In this document: positions 35,265 to 45,324 of the stretch, in pieces
How positions within the stretch are numbered: the stretch's first letter is position 1
Layout of the letters: every line of letters begins with the position of its first letter
Source of the DNA: Tretioscincus oriximinensis
Lineage: Eukaryota; Chordata; Lepidosauria; Squamata; Gymnophthalmidae
Direction of reading: 5' to 3'
NCBI GenBank assembly: GCA_022410635.1
Contig: JAJVDF010000169.1
Location: forward strand, 212,705 to 276,704
DNA length: 64,000 bases
Position numbers and translations under genes: made by a program
The notes under the pieces: generated by a model
What the model was told of the DNA's origin: nothing
The model's database searches: none
What the model saw: only the letters and a program-made list of their open reading frames with translations

Positions 35265-35610
35265 TTTTTGAGAGGCACTGTGCTACACTAGTTAAGGGTC
35301 CTGGTGTTTCAGCAGAGAAACTGAGTTTGAAGCTCTGTGACAACTTTGGAGCGCGATGAGTGCCCTCTACTGACCTGATGATTAGATAAATGGGGCCCAT
35401 CATAGCATGGTGGGGAAGATAGAATATAAGCCTTCAGGCAAAAAATAAGCTTGTAAGCTGCTTTGAGTAACTCTGGATGAGAAAAGTGAGAAAAATAGTT
35501 GTTATTGTTCTCCTCCTCTTCCTTCTTCTCCTCCTTCTCCTCCTCCTCTTTCTATTACTCCTCCTCTTCCTCCCTCTCCTCCTCCTTCTCCTCCTCCTCC
35601 TCTTCTTGTT
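35265..35610 (+). mobile_element. tRNA-SINE family 2 in plus orientation with polypyrimidine tail
   Basis: The head TGCTACACTAGTTAAGGGTC (A box) and GAGTTTGAAGCTC (decayed B box), the body GTGGGGAAGATAGAATATAA and GTAAGCTGCTTTGAGTAAC, GAGAAAAGTGAGAAAAAT, then about 90 bp of CTCCTCCTTC-type tail (35513-35605). It shows the sense strand of the family. Confidence 0.78.
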
Positions 35611-36049
35611 ACTGGGTGGGAAAATACTGAGGTAGGGAAATGAGTTTACAAATGAAGCACTCCTCAATATGGAATCAGCATACAAGTACAAGGAAGAAAA
35701 AAATGGAATATTGGAACTTTCTTACACAACCGCTGCAATTACATGAGGCAAATCTCCCATAATCATGTGATAACGACATTAAAAAAACTTGTTTGGAAAC
35801 ACCCATAATTTCAAAAATAAAGTAATTTTAAGTGACATTTTTATTCAACAGTAGAAATGATTTATGGAATTGAACTCATAATAGTTATATGAAACACAAT
35901 GCTTCTTGATTACTAAGGTTCTTGGTTACTGTTCACTCTCGGTGTCGGAATTCTTGGTATTTAACACTCAATGAATAATCTGCTTATTTACATAGTATAA
36001 GGATCAGTCCAGTCCCTCAGTTATCCTTCTTACCAGATCTCTCTAACAC

Positions 36050-36420
36050 AGAGATGTCAATTTGGTGGCCCTCTAGATGTTCCTGAACCACAACTCCCAA
36101 CATTCCATTCCACTCCCAGCACTGTCTGCTAGACCAAATGGAATGTTAGGAGTTGTAGTTTAGAAACAACTAAGAACAAGAACATAAGAGCCANAGCCCA
36201 TCAAGTCCAGCATTCTGTGTCACACAGAGGCCCACCAGATGCACCTGGGCAGTCCGAATAGAGGCAAGCAAAATATGCTCCTGTTCATGACTCCCTGCAA
36301 ATGGTATTTCAGGAGTCCTGCCTGTTGCTCCATCCCGGAGGTAACATCCAGACATCTATCCTAGTACCCATTTATACCTTGGTGTCCATAATAAGAGGAC
36401 CACCAGTTTGACATCCCAAG
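36050..36420. mobile_element. hAT-like MITE split by a LINE fragment
   Basis: Ends AGAGATGTCAATTTGGTGG and CCACCAGTTTGACATCCC are inverted repeats, and the octamers TCTAACAC (36042-36049) and TCTAACCC (36421-36428) match at 7 of 8. Inner arms CCACAACTCCCAACATTCC and GGAATGTTAGGAGTTGTAG confirm a palindrome. The LINE at 36175-36393 interrupts the right half. Confidence 0.75.
36175..36393 (-). mobile_element. CR1-superfamily LINE 3' end nested in a MITE
   Basis: Reverse of the family tail: AGAACATAAGAGCCANAGCC, CACAGAGGCCCACCAGATGC, TATGCTCCTGTTCATGACTC and CCTGCCTGTTGCTCCATCC. About 220 bp, 5'-truncated. A TAAGA-like short repeat flanks it. Confidence 0.85.
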
Positions 36421-36429
36421 TCTAACCCA

Positions 36430-37990
36430 AAGCTAGTCTTCACTGCCCTACAACAATCTAGTCAACTTCCAAACTCTAATTGTGAAAACTGCTTCTTATT
36501 TTTTAAAATCTGGAGTCTGGGTTCCACTCACATGAAGTACTTCCCCTTACGTCAGCTCCACACATCACAATCCCACTGTTTTACCTTGATTTTCTGTAAC
36601 CTTCAGCATAGTATCTTTTATTGTTATCCCATAGCAACTCAACTGCGGGGAATAGGGAAAAGATGTTGATTGCAGAGTGGGGACTTGATTGTTTGGAATA
36701 CAACAATTTTATTGGTCTGACTTGTCAATTTGCAAAATACATTGACTCTGTGGAAGCTGAAAAACTCACACCATCTTTGTACAGACATCTGACAGAGACA
36801 GCAACTGAGAAAAGGGGCTCCCAAGATAGCCAGGCCATTCCTCTGCCCAGATGGCTGCTTCCAGCTCCAATAAAAAGNTCAGCTTCAAGCTGTTTCTCAG
36901 CTTTGGAAATTCCCCATCCCAGTAAGGAGCTGGTCAGCTTTTCACAGTTGTCTGTTAAAAATTTCAAGACTCTGGGCTTCATCTTTTTTGCTGCTTCTCA
37001 GAAACCTCTGAGTGTAGCTTTAGGCAAATCCTGACAGCTGCTACCAGTCAGCTCAGTATGTCATGCAAGACTAGCCTGATCTGTTTTTGCTGCCAGAAGT
37101 GATTTGTGTTGAGACTTACAGTATGCTGTGAATTTTGCTAATGGACACCTATACTGTAATTATTTCATGGATAGAAAAAATTTGAAGACAAAGTTCAAAG
37201 CCACATCCACAGACTCTTAGACTTTGTTTTTCAACTCGATGTGTGTTCATTATACACAGGCTTGTTTCAACTACAAACAGCCCCCCAAAACCATCATTTC
37301 TCAGGACTAGATTTAATTGTCTATTTTCATAGGGTCATAAATCAGTTTTTTAAAAATATATAAACCACTGTACTTCATTGCATTTTTTTAAAAAAATATT
37401 GATCTAAAATGCATCCCAGGAAGAAAATGTTTATACCATATAAATGTTCTTCAGTTTTATGTCAATTTGGAAGGCTGGCGTATTCTTTTGTTGCCAGAAA
37501 TGCATTAAATTTTGGAATCCCATATTCAATTCAGGGTCTTAATTCCTGCTCCAGAACTGTTAGATTTCTTTAAAACAGTCTGTGGCAATATGAGAGGAGA
37601 CCAGAAAGGGACTGGCTTTGGAATGGTGGAGCAATGTACAGAGTGGATGCTCCATTCCTTAAAATTCCCTTTACCGTTCCCCAGCTGAGATGTGGAAAGC
37701 TGAACCTGGCCTTATTTTGGGATAAATGCCCCAGAACAGGCACAGCCACGTGGAACTGGGTATTGGTCTGGGCCAGATGGGAAATGGGGGGGGGGGATTT
37801 CAAACTGTACTTTTCAAGTACCTTTCTAATCAGTGCAGTATTATACATTTGATTTATGTATGTTTATGTTTTCATTTTGCTTTATGTTAACTCTGCTGGA
37901 GTAGGCCCAGTCTGGGAGTCGTATGTGAATCATGTACACTTTATTAGAAAACAGTGCATGAATTTTTCTGCATCAATGCAAGAGAAAATT
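36430..37990. other. Unannotated intergenic sequence
   Basis: No gene recognised. The 137-codon ORF at 36621-37034 has no family I know and an in-frame N. Confidence 0.35.
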
Positions 37991-38002
37991 TGCCTTACCC
38001 CA

Positions 38003-38100
38003 TTTCCTGGTTGGTGATGTCACTTCTGGCCCATTTCCAGAAAAGGCGCCCTAGGGGCTGGAAGTGACACCACAAATGATGTCACTTCTGGGCCTGCCAC
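38003..38100. repeat. Short repeated GTGATGTCACTTCTGG motifs
   Basis: TTGGTGATGTCACTTCTGGC near 38012 is echoed inverted (GGAAGTGACACCAC) and direct (GATGTCACTTCTGGGCC) within 90 bp. Probably a remnant of a palindromic DNA element. Confidence 0.5.
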
Positions 38101-38109
38101 AGAAATGAC

Positions 38110-39090
38110 ATTACCAAATTTTGTATGTGCACTTTGCGTACGCAATAATCAACACCCAAGATTTTCAGGCTTAAGGCACAAGAGTGCCAGCACAAATGCT
38201 CCCAGGACTGAGTAGGCCCCTCAAAATTGTAGGGCAGGGCCAACTGGCCTCTCTGCCCCTGCCCCATTCCCCTATCCTGGCCTGGGAACCTTATTACCAT
38301 GCAGATGTCAGAACCCCATTCCACAATATATCCCCAAATAAGGGCCACTGTGATCTGTTGCAGGGCCCCCAAACTAAGACAAATGAACTGTTTTGGGAAT
38401 AGTTTAATCCATCTTGAGATTCCTTTAGTATAGTTCATTTCAATCTGTATTTCTTCTGTGGCTTTTTGTCCTCACCCCAAAAAAGTCTGTGACAGTAACA
38501 AGCACAAGAAAATGATCCCAAAGGGACCAAAATCACTGCACTGAATTTCCTAATCTCTGAAGGCTGTTTACTGGCTCAAAATATAGGTTTGTTCCCTACC
38601 AGAATGTTCACAGATGATGCAAAAGGAGAGCTACTGGACTACTCAGTCCTCAGATGGAGAGACAAATATGTCCTATTTGAATCTTTGAAAATAAAAATAG
38701 AAAACTAAGATTCCCCCCAAATTCTAATGAAAGTTCACACCTTTTAGGAGGAACATCCACAAAGTTTGCTGGTAAACAAACCCAAGAAATGAAGGAGACT
38801 TGACGAACTCACTGTTTAAAGAAGTTGCCTGCTGTTGCTTTTAATTAGCATTGATTTATTGTGGTCAAGATAATGAAACAAGACAATGGAATTGCATTAC
38901 ACGTTAAAGGGGAGGAAACAAGAAAAAGGAAAACAAGGTAGATAAAAAGACATTTGGTAGGAACAGATTAATAGCTAAGATTGTTAATTCATCAATAGTT
39001 TCTTTGAGTGAATTATTTCACAGATTGGATTTCTAGATTTATTTCCTCCACTTCTGCTTAGTAGCAGAATAGAAATGTGCACATACTTTT
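38110..39090. other. Unannotated intergenic sequence
   Basis: No gene or clear repeat. Confidence 0.4.
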
Positions 39091-39099
39091 TTGTGCATG

Positions 39100-39445
39100 T
39101 TTGTTTGTTTGTTTGTTTAAAATGATTTATATCCTGTCCTTCACCAATGGTCCCCCGGCAGGTAACAAAAGAACAAGAAAACAACATAAAATAACACATT
39201 CATAAAAAGATCCATAACCTTCCACCTTCCCTCCTTACACCCTACAACCCATCCTCCCTCCCTGGAAGGACAGAATGCAAAAGGAGCTACAATATTTAGG
39301 AGTCAAAAGCCTGGCTGAACAGGTATATTTTTACCAGGTTCCCCAAACCATACAGTGTAGGCACCTTAGGAGCTGTAGACGGAGGCTATTCCAGAGTGTG
39401 GGGGGCACCACTGAGAAGGACCTTCTACATACCCCTACAGTATTT
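39100..39445. repeat. Interspersed repeat of unassigned family
   Basis: A (GTTT)n tract is followed by ATGATTTATATCCTGTCCTTC, then AAAAGCCTGGCTGAACAGGT, TTTTACCAGGTTCCCCAAAC, CAGTGTAGGCACC and ATTCCAGAGTGTGGGGG. I recognise this as a recurrent sauropsid interspersed repeat, probably the 3' part of a retroposon in reverse, but cannot name it. Confidence 0.5.
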
Positions 39446-39479
39446 TATTAGGTTCAAGCCAAACACCTCTAAACTATGG

Positions 39480-40115
39480 TCAAACAGAAAATAAGCACTA
39501 NGTTCATTAAACACCCCTTTCTTCAACTTGAATTCAAATTTTATTTTCAAGCAAGCTAAACAGAATTTTCTGTTTAAGCTCACTTTTCAAACACCTGTGT
39601 TCAGCTTGAATGCATTGACACTCAAACCAGTTCAGCAACAGCATAGAATTCCTGTCCAGGAAGGAAATAGAAAATGTGCAAACTAAATGCATGCTTTAAA
39701 CACCCCAACGAAGGTAGATNAGGGATGGGGATCTTGATGGCACTAAATAAACAAACAAACAAACAATGAGGAAACTATGGTCCTTCAGATGTTATGAGAT
39801 TCCCATCTCTCCTCAGTTTTGTAAGTTCAAGAGTGGTGTGAATGAAAATCTAACAACATCAAGAGGGACACAGTTCTCCCATCCGTTGGGTATGATGGTA
39901 AAATATGTTTCCAAAGTTCCTGGTCAAATTCCATTTGCATAACAATAGCCACAGTTCCATACAACTACTATACATATAAAAACAAAATATGGTTACTAAT
40001 TTGGGCTTTAAAGCTCCTTCTCCATTAATGCAACACATATGGAAATCTTTAATACAGTGATCCTTCATACTTTTATGTCACAAAATAATTGAAGTGTANC
40101 CTTAGAGATACTGTC
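39480..40115. other. Unannotated intergenic sequence
   Basis: Holds a short (AAAC)n run at about 39748-39768. No gene. Confidence 0.4.
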
Positions 40116-40123
40116 AGTATCTA

Positions 40124-40326
40124 GGCTGACCAGATGACCCCTTTTTTGGGGGGGAGGGGTGAAAACCTGTTTTTGGGGTGTCTCCCATTTTTTTCTGAGG
40201 AAAAAAATTCAAAAACAAATAAAAAAAAACTTTTTTTGAAAAAGTTTCCCTCAGAAAACCTGGGAGGCATCCCAAAACTGGGTTTTCACCCCACCCACCC
40301 CAAAAAAAGGGTTCATCTGGTCAGCC
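40124..40326. mobile_element. Foldback MITE with TA target site, copy 3
   Basis: GGCTGACCAGATGACCCCTT to AAGGGTTCATCTGGTCAGCC, with TA on both sides. Inner arms GGTGAAAACCTGTTTTTGGG and CCCAAAACTGGGTTTTCACC pair well, as do the TTTTTTCTGAGGAAA and TTTCCCTCAGAAAA segments. 203 bp, and the best inner palindrome of the three. Confidence 0.88.
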
Positions 40327-40614
40327 TAAGTATGTCAATATGTCAGTATGTTACCATTATTANCAGCAATACAAGTGATAGAAAGGCTACAAAACTAGAT
40401 AAGCAACCCACAACCAGCCTTGAGGCCTGGAGAATAATTCCAAAGGAATGGAAACTCTGTGACTNGGGTACAGGGCTTGCAGTTGACATGGACAGTCCAC
40501 CCTAATGAGAGACTAGCAGTATTAAGCAGATCTATACTTGCTTGCAGAATGGCAAATTTAAAAAGAGGAGGAGAAGGAGAGATTAAGTTTGATGAAGTGA
40601 TATTTCTGAAGCAG

Positions 40615-40660
40615 AATTTCTAGAAGATGGGTAGTACCTTANAGGCTAACAAGAAAAAAG
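40615..40660 (-). mobile_element. Penelope-like fragment, very short
   Basis: TTCTAGAAGATGGGTAGTAC and CTTANAGGCTAACAAGAAAA match the antisense TTAGTCTC...AGCAC block of the family. Only about 45 bp, so tentative. Confidence 0.4.
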
Positions 40661-40699
40661 AACTTTCTATTCAGGGGCATGTGCTGATCAAGTAATTTT

Positions 40700-41200
40700 G
40701 GCTGCTATATTGGTTTGGGGGAATCTGCATTTCAGATTAAGGATACAGATGGGCAACCACCTTCCTGTAAGCAGAATTTTTTTTGTGGATGGGACTGGAC
40801 GCAGATTGGCAAAAGAGGCATCTTCCCTCCCAGTGCTAGCTGCGCTGCAGGCTGGATGCTGTAGTCCACAGGACAGGGCCCAACACAGGCTGGGCACAAG
40901 AAGCTGCCAGCTGCTCAGACTACATTTCCTAGCAGACCCCACTGCCAGCACAACAGCGGTTCTGTTTCACTTTTCACATTTGGACTACTGCTGCTACTAC
41001 TACCAACTTTGTGAAGCTGCTGGACATCTGATATTTTATAATAAGCATTTGCCATCATGAACAAATGGCATAAAAAAGCAGGCAGAAATACAAATTAAAC
41101 CCATAAAACAGGAAACAGAATTTCTGTCAGAACATAGACAAACAGGAAGCTAGCAGTTTGTTATTGTTTAAATCTGGAATTCCATCTATAAAGCTACATA
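40700..41200 (-). repeat. Unclassified dispersed repeat, copy 2
   Basis: Reverse-oriented partner of 32417-32880: CTTCCCTCCCAGTGCTAGC, CAGACTACATTTCCTAGCAG, CACATTTGGACTACTGCTGC, AATAAGCATTTGCCATCATG, AACAGGAAACAGAATTTCTG and GGAAGCTAGCAGTTTG. Confidence 0.6.
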
Positions 41201-41644
41201 GATATGTGAAAGTAAAGGAACAGCATGAAGAAACATTTGCTCTTTTAAGCTGGCATTATCTAGCCAAAGAGACTGCCAGAGAACAGGCCCCTTCCTTCAC
41301 ACACGATCAGAGAGAAAACTAACCCTCGTCTGTACAGTAAACTCCCAGAAGCTCCATCTGGTGTTGAGTTGAAGAAGCACATGCTAAATGTCTAATCTGA
41401 CAACATTCGGCAAATTAAAGACAGTGCAGGTCTTTTCTGCCTTCTCTTTCATTTTGATGGCAATACACTAGTGGCTGTCTGTCAGTTCCACTATAATAAT
41501 ATCAGAAGGTTGCCAGCATTTTTAAGATGTCTGTGGTTTAAGTAACTGAAAGTTTGGCTAGATTTGTTGGCTTCCTTTGAAAAGGTAAAGAATCAATAGC
41601 GGGAAAGCATATGGGAAACTCATATATATATGAGTTTTTTTAAT

Positions 41645-41965
41645 GTTTTTTGAGCCTACATGAGGAAGAAATTCCAAGGTCCAAGTTTCTCCTTCCCTCT
41701 CTGCCCCCCTTACTTTTTACTGGGGGTGACCATTTTAAGTCATATGATTTCCAGCCATGCCCCCATTTTTGCCATGTGGCCAGTGGACATTTTGGGTCAA
41801 GTGACTTCCAGCCACGTCCCTTTATGATCACATGGAAGCAATCATGATCAAAAAGGTGGAGGGGCCAGAAGCCACATGAGTCAACGTAGCCACCACCAGA
41901 TGTCACGTGGTAAAAAAGGGGTGTGGCCAGAAGTACAGGCAGGAATCCCCTCCCCCCCAGTATGA
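41645..41965. repeat. Imperfect internal repeat of CCAGCCATGCCCC/ CATGTGGCCAG blocks
   Basis: A ~65-bp block (ACCATTTTAAGTCATATGAT, TTCCAGCCATGCCCCCATTT, TTGCCATGTGGCCAGTGG) repeats as GGACATTTTGGGTCAAGTGA, CTTCCAGCCACGTCCC and GATCACATGGAAG, then occurs inverted in GGGGCCAGAAGCCACATGAG and TCACGTGGTAAAAAAGGGGT. This looks like a palindromic or tandem repeat family. Confidence 0.6.
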
Positions 41966-41969
41966 ATGA

Positions 41970-42630
41970 ATTTCCCACCGTTGTAGAGGAACCATATAGA
42001 AAAACTGTCTATATATAAACACAGCTTAATCAAAACTCAGAAGAAATCATTTTTTCTGAACCATAAAGATCACAATGAACATTTTATTAGATGTGAAAAA
42101 TTGTATTCTAAGAAGATAATTATCATTGATTCGAAATGTCTAAAAACATTTTTATTTTATGGGACTATATTTTCTCCAAAACGTAATTACGTTCCTCATA
42201 GCACATTCAAATATTGTTATGTAAATCATTGCCCACTATTCTATACTGAATAGCAATTAGATTTTTCTTGGCAATCATGAGTGTTTCATCAAAATAGCAA
42301 GAATCAATGCCTCTTTTAAAATTGTGTTTTAAAAAAACGATAATCTTCAGTATGGGGGCTAACATAATTCACTTTAAGTCTCCTCAAATTACCCTAGATG
42401 CTAAGAACAACAACATCTGTAAGTTAACAAAATGTGTTGAGTTGAATTTGTTGCCTTTATATTCCACCTTCTACAAATCACCATACATTATTAAGACAGC
42501 ATATTGAAATCCTGAAAGCTCAATAATAAAGTACAAATTAGATCTACATTATATGACTGTGGATGTTTTGTGGACATTGACTTGGAACTTGGAACATTCT
42601 ATGGATCTTCATAAGTCATCCATGCAATTT
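41970..42630. other. Unannotated AT-rich intergenic sequence
   Basis: No gene or clear repeat. Confidence 0.4.
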
Positions 42631-42636
42631 TAGAAA

Positions 42637-42905
42637 GTCCAGCAAGAAGGGCTTGTAACACTTGGTGATTAACAAGAGAAAGGTTGGTGGCATGAGCTTT
42701 TGTAGACATGTCTACTTCTTCAGATGCTGGCAAGAGTCCTGGAGATATTGATGGATTTCCACTCCATATGTCAAATTTTGGTGCTTTCCATTGTAGTCAA
42801 TTTTAAAGAAATAGCTGTGTTAATCTTAGTTCAGAGGTGGGGCTGTAGCATTTGGAGACTAACAAGAGAAAGATAGACAGCATAAGCTTTCGTAGATACA
42901 TCTAC
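42637..42905 (-). mobile_element. Old Penelope-like element, two head-to-tail units
   Basis: Antisense unit 1: GAAAGTCCAGCAAGAAGGGC, CATGAGCTTTTGTAGACATG, TCTACTTCTTCAGATGCTGG, then the spacer CAAGAGTCCTGGAGATATTG...GGTGCTTTCCAT. Unit 2 starts AAAGAAATAGCTGTGTTAAT and runs to GCATAAGCTTTCGTAGATAC. The direct tandem arrangement is typical of Penelope elements and unlike the palindromic young copies. Confidence 0.75.
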
Positions 42906-43654
42906 CCAATTTTTAAAGGCCAAATACCTTAGATAGCCACAATCAAACAGCATAACTATGAAACAAATTACAGATTCAAAGAACTACATATAGTGAAGAG
43001 AGGCTATAGAACAGGCTGCCTGAAAGGGTTGACAGTTTGATCCTCAGCCCTGCTCTGGAGGTCGCTAGTGGCAACCACTTCTATAAACGTTTTTACAGCA
43101 CTATAGAGAAATGTGCCTCTATATAGATGTGTCTATGTGGTCAACCAGAAGTTGGTCATGACTCTGTGGTTATCAACAGCATATAGTGAAAATGTATATT
43201 ACAAACCAGAAAGAAAGAATCCATATCATTACCTTTAGGGATTCTTGTATTAGTTCCTTTCTGCCGTATCTAATCTTGATATTGAGGTTCATCAAAAATT
43301 GAAGCAGGAGTTTTACAAGAATTTAAGTGCAATACCCCCACCCCCACCCACATATTTGAAGCTACAGGCATTATAAACTGGGGAATATTTCTTTTTTCAC
43401 ACCCATTAAATGTCAAAACTCTTCTGGATTTTTGTGGTAACCCTATGTTAAGGCCAATCTTCAGTCCTGTCTTAATTTGGAAGGCTGTTTCTATCCTTTC
43501 CATATGCCAATGAGAACAAACCTGATCCCTCTGCTCTGTGACATTCCTAGAAACAATGAGATGAAACCGCAAGGAAGTAGATGTGGATTACCATATCAGA
43601 AAAAAATCTGATAGAAATGGGGATAAATCAATAGAATAGTTTGGCACAGAAAAT

Positions 43655-43792
43655 TGTCTCCTGCGCTGGAAGTCTTCAAACAGAAGCTGGGTAGCCATCT
43701 GTCTGGGATGGTTTAATGAATCCTGCATTGATCAGGGGGTTAGACTGATGACCCTGGAGTTACCTTCCAACTTCATGATTCTATGAGTCATA
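43655..43792 (+). mobile_element. CR1 LINE 3' end
   Basis: GGAAGTCTTCAAACAGAAGC, TGGGTAGCCATCTGTCTGGG, GTTTAATGAATCCTGCATTG, CTTCCAACTTCATGATTCTA: a CR1 terminus with one ATTCTATG unit. Confidence 0.9.
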
Positions 43793-43965
43793 TTTTACAG
43801 TCCCACAACAGGGGCATGGATACCCAAGGGCCTTGCATCTCCAGCCGTTTATTTTTATTTTTTTAAATGGGCTTTATATTGGGCCTTATTTCAGAATTTA
43901 TCCATTGGATAAAGCCTGTAATAAAGCTTGAGCCCATTCTATGAGGTGGCTGACCAGGAGGCTAA

Positions 43966-44167
43966 GAACATAAGAAGAGCCATACTGGATCAGGTCACAG
44001 CCCATCTAGTCCATTCTGTCTCACACAGAGGCCCACCAGATGCACCTGGGCAGTCTGAACAGAGGAGAGCAAAATATGCACCTGTTCATGACTCCCTGCA
44101 AATGGTATTTCAGGAGTCCTGCCTGTTGCTCCATCCCAGAGGCAACATCCAGACATCCATCCTAGGA
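43966..44167 (-). mobile_element. CR1-superfamily LINE 3' end
   Basis: AGAACATAAGAAGAGCCATA, CTGGATCAGGTCACAGCCCA, CACACAGAGGCCCACCAGAT to GGCAACATCCAGACATCCAT. 5'-truncated at about 200 bp. Confidence 0.88.
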
Positions 44168-44425
44168 TGAAGACGATGGGAGGATACCAAGCAGGTGCCT
44201 CCTTTGCCTGCTCCTCCCCCCTTTGTCTTCTGTTGCTGCTCAGCAGCAGCAGGGACAGTATGTATGTGTGGACTTCTCCTGCCAGGTGGACTTCTTCCTT
44301 GGGCAGCTCACCACCACCACCAGCGTCTTCTTCCCCGTCTCCTCCTCTTCTGCCCCTGTGTGGCCCCAGACACCTCCAGTCAGCTGCCGTCTGAGACACC
44401 CACAATGGTGGAGGCGAGGACTGGT
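44168..44425. other. GC-rich block of unknown origin
   Basis: A C/T-rich and GC-rich stretch (CTCCTCTTCTGCCCCTGTGT; CAGCAGCAGCAGG) directly beside the truncated LINE, unlike its AT-rich flanks. ORFs exist in several frames, which compositional bias alone explains. No protein recognised. Confidence 0.4.
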
Positions 44426-44429
44426 GGAT

Positions 44430-45300
44430 GATCAATCACGTGTTAGTGTACCAATTTTTTTTCATAATGTACCTGGGAAAAGGGTTATTTGCCCCTTTGC
44501 TGATATTTTCCATGTGTGTATGATCCTCAACAGGGATTGCCAGGATACTGCGGGATGCTAGCATAAGACAATGTAGAATCACATACTGAGCATGCTCAGT
44601 ATTTACTTCCTAGTCACCTTGTTTGTTCCATGTGGATTTAAAGGTTTTCTAATAATTTGTTTGAGAAAGATGAGGGTACGTATTCATGGACTTGCGATTG
44701 GGTTATTCTGAATTTTAAAACTTTTGTGATTTTTAACATGTCATGTAGAGGGTTGCCTTAGAGAGACAAATTATGCTTAATGGTTAAAATCAGAACGCAT
44801 GCTGCTTCCAAGTTTCAGGATGTGTTTTGAGAAATTCTGTAGGAGAAATTCTTCCTTCTATACAGTAGAGGGAGCTCAATAACAATATACTAATGGCTGA
44901 GGGTGTAGTTGCCTTTGGATTGGAATGTTTCTTCAGAAACAAAATTAGATTGAATAGCAAGTTTTTTTTACTCTAAGAAAAATGACTAGGTTCTTGTATT
45001 TCACCAGCAATGTGGCAAATCTATGTGTGCAGTGGATGTAAATGCATTAGTTCCTTCTGCTTAGCTTTACATAATTTTCTCCCACTTATAGTTTTCAGTG
45101 TATTTGGAGTACTCAACCATCAAATTAACTATGTTTGGTTATATTAATAAAGTTATAAATGGTTGGGCAAATAAATTATATAGTTTTGTAGAATTTCTAA
45201 TTTAAGTTACGTTGCCTTTTAAGTTTGAAAAACCTAGCTGGAAGACGCTACCACACAGAATAAGGACACATAAGTGTTTAAAAAATAATTAGGTTTAGGA
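44430..45300. other. Unannotated intergenic sequence
   Basis: No gene or clear repeat. Confidence 0.4.
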
Positions 45301-45324
45301 TTATTTAACAAGTAAAGTGCGGTT

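Noticed and set aside
36621..37034. 137-codon ORF as a gene
   Set aside because: No recognised family, contains an N, and no flanking exon signals.
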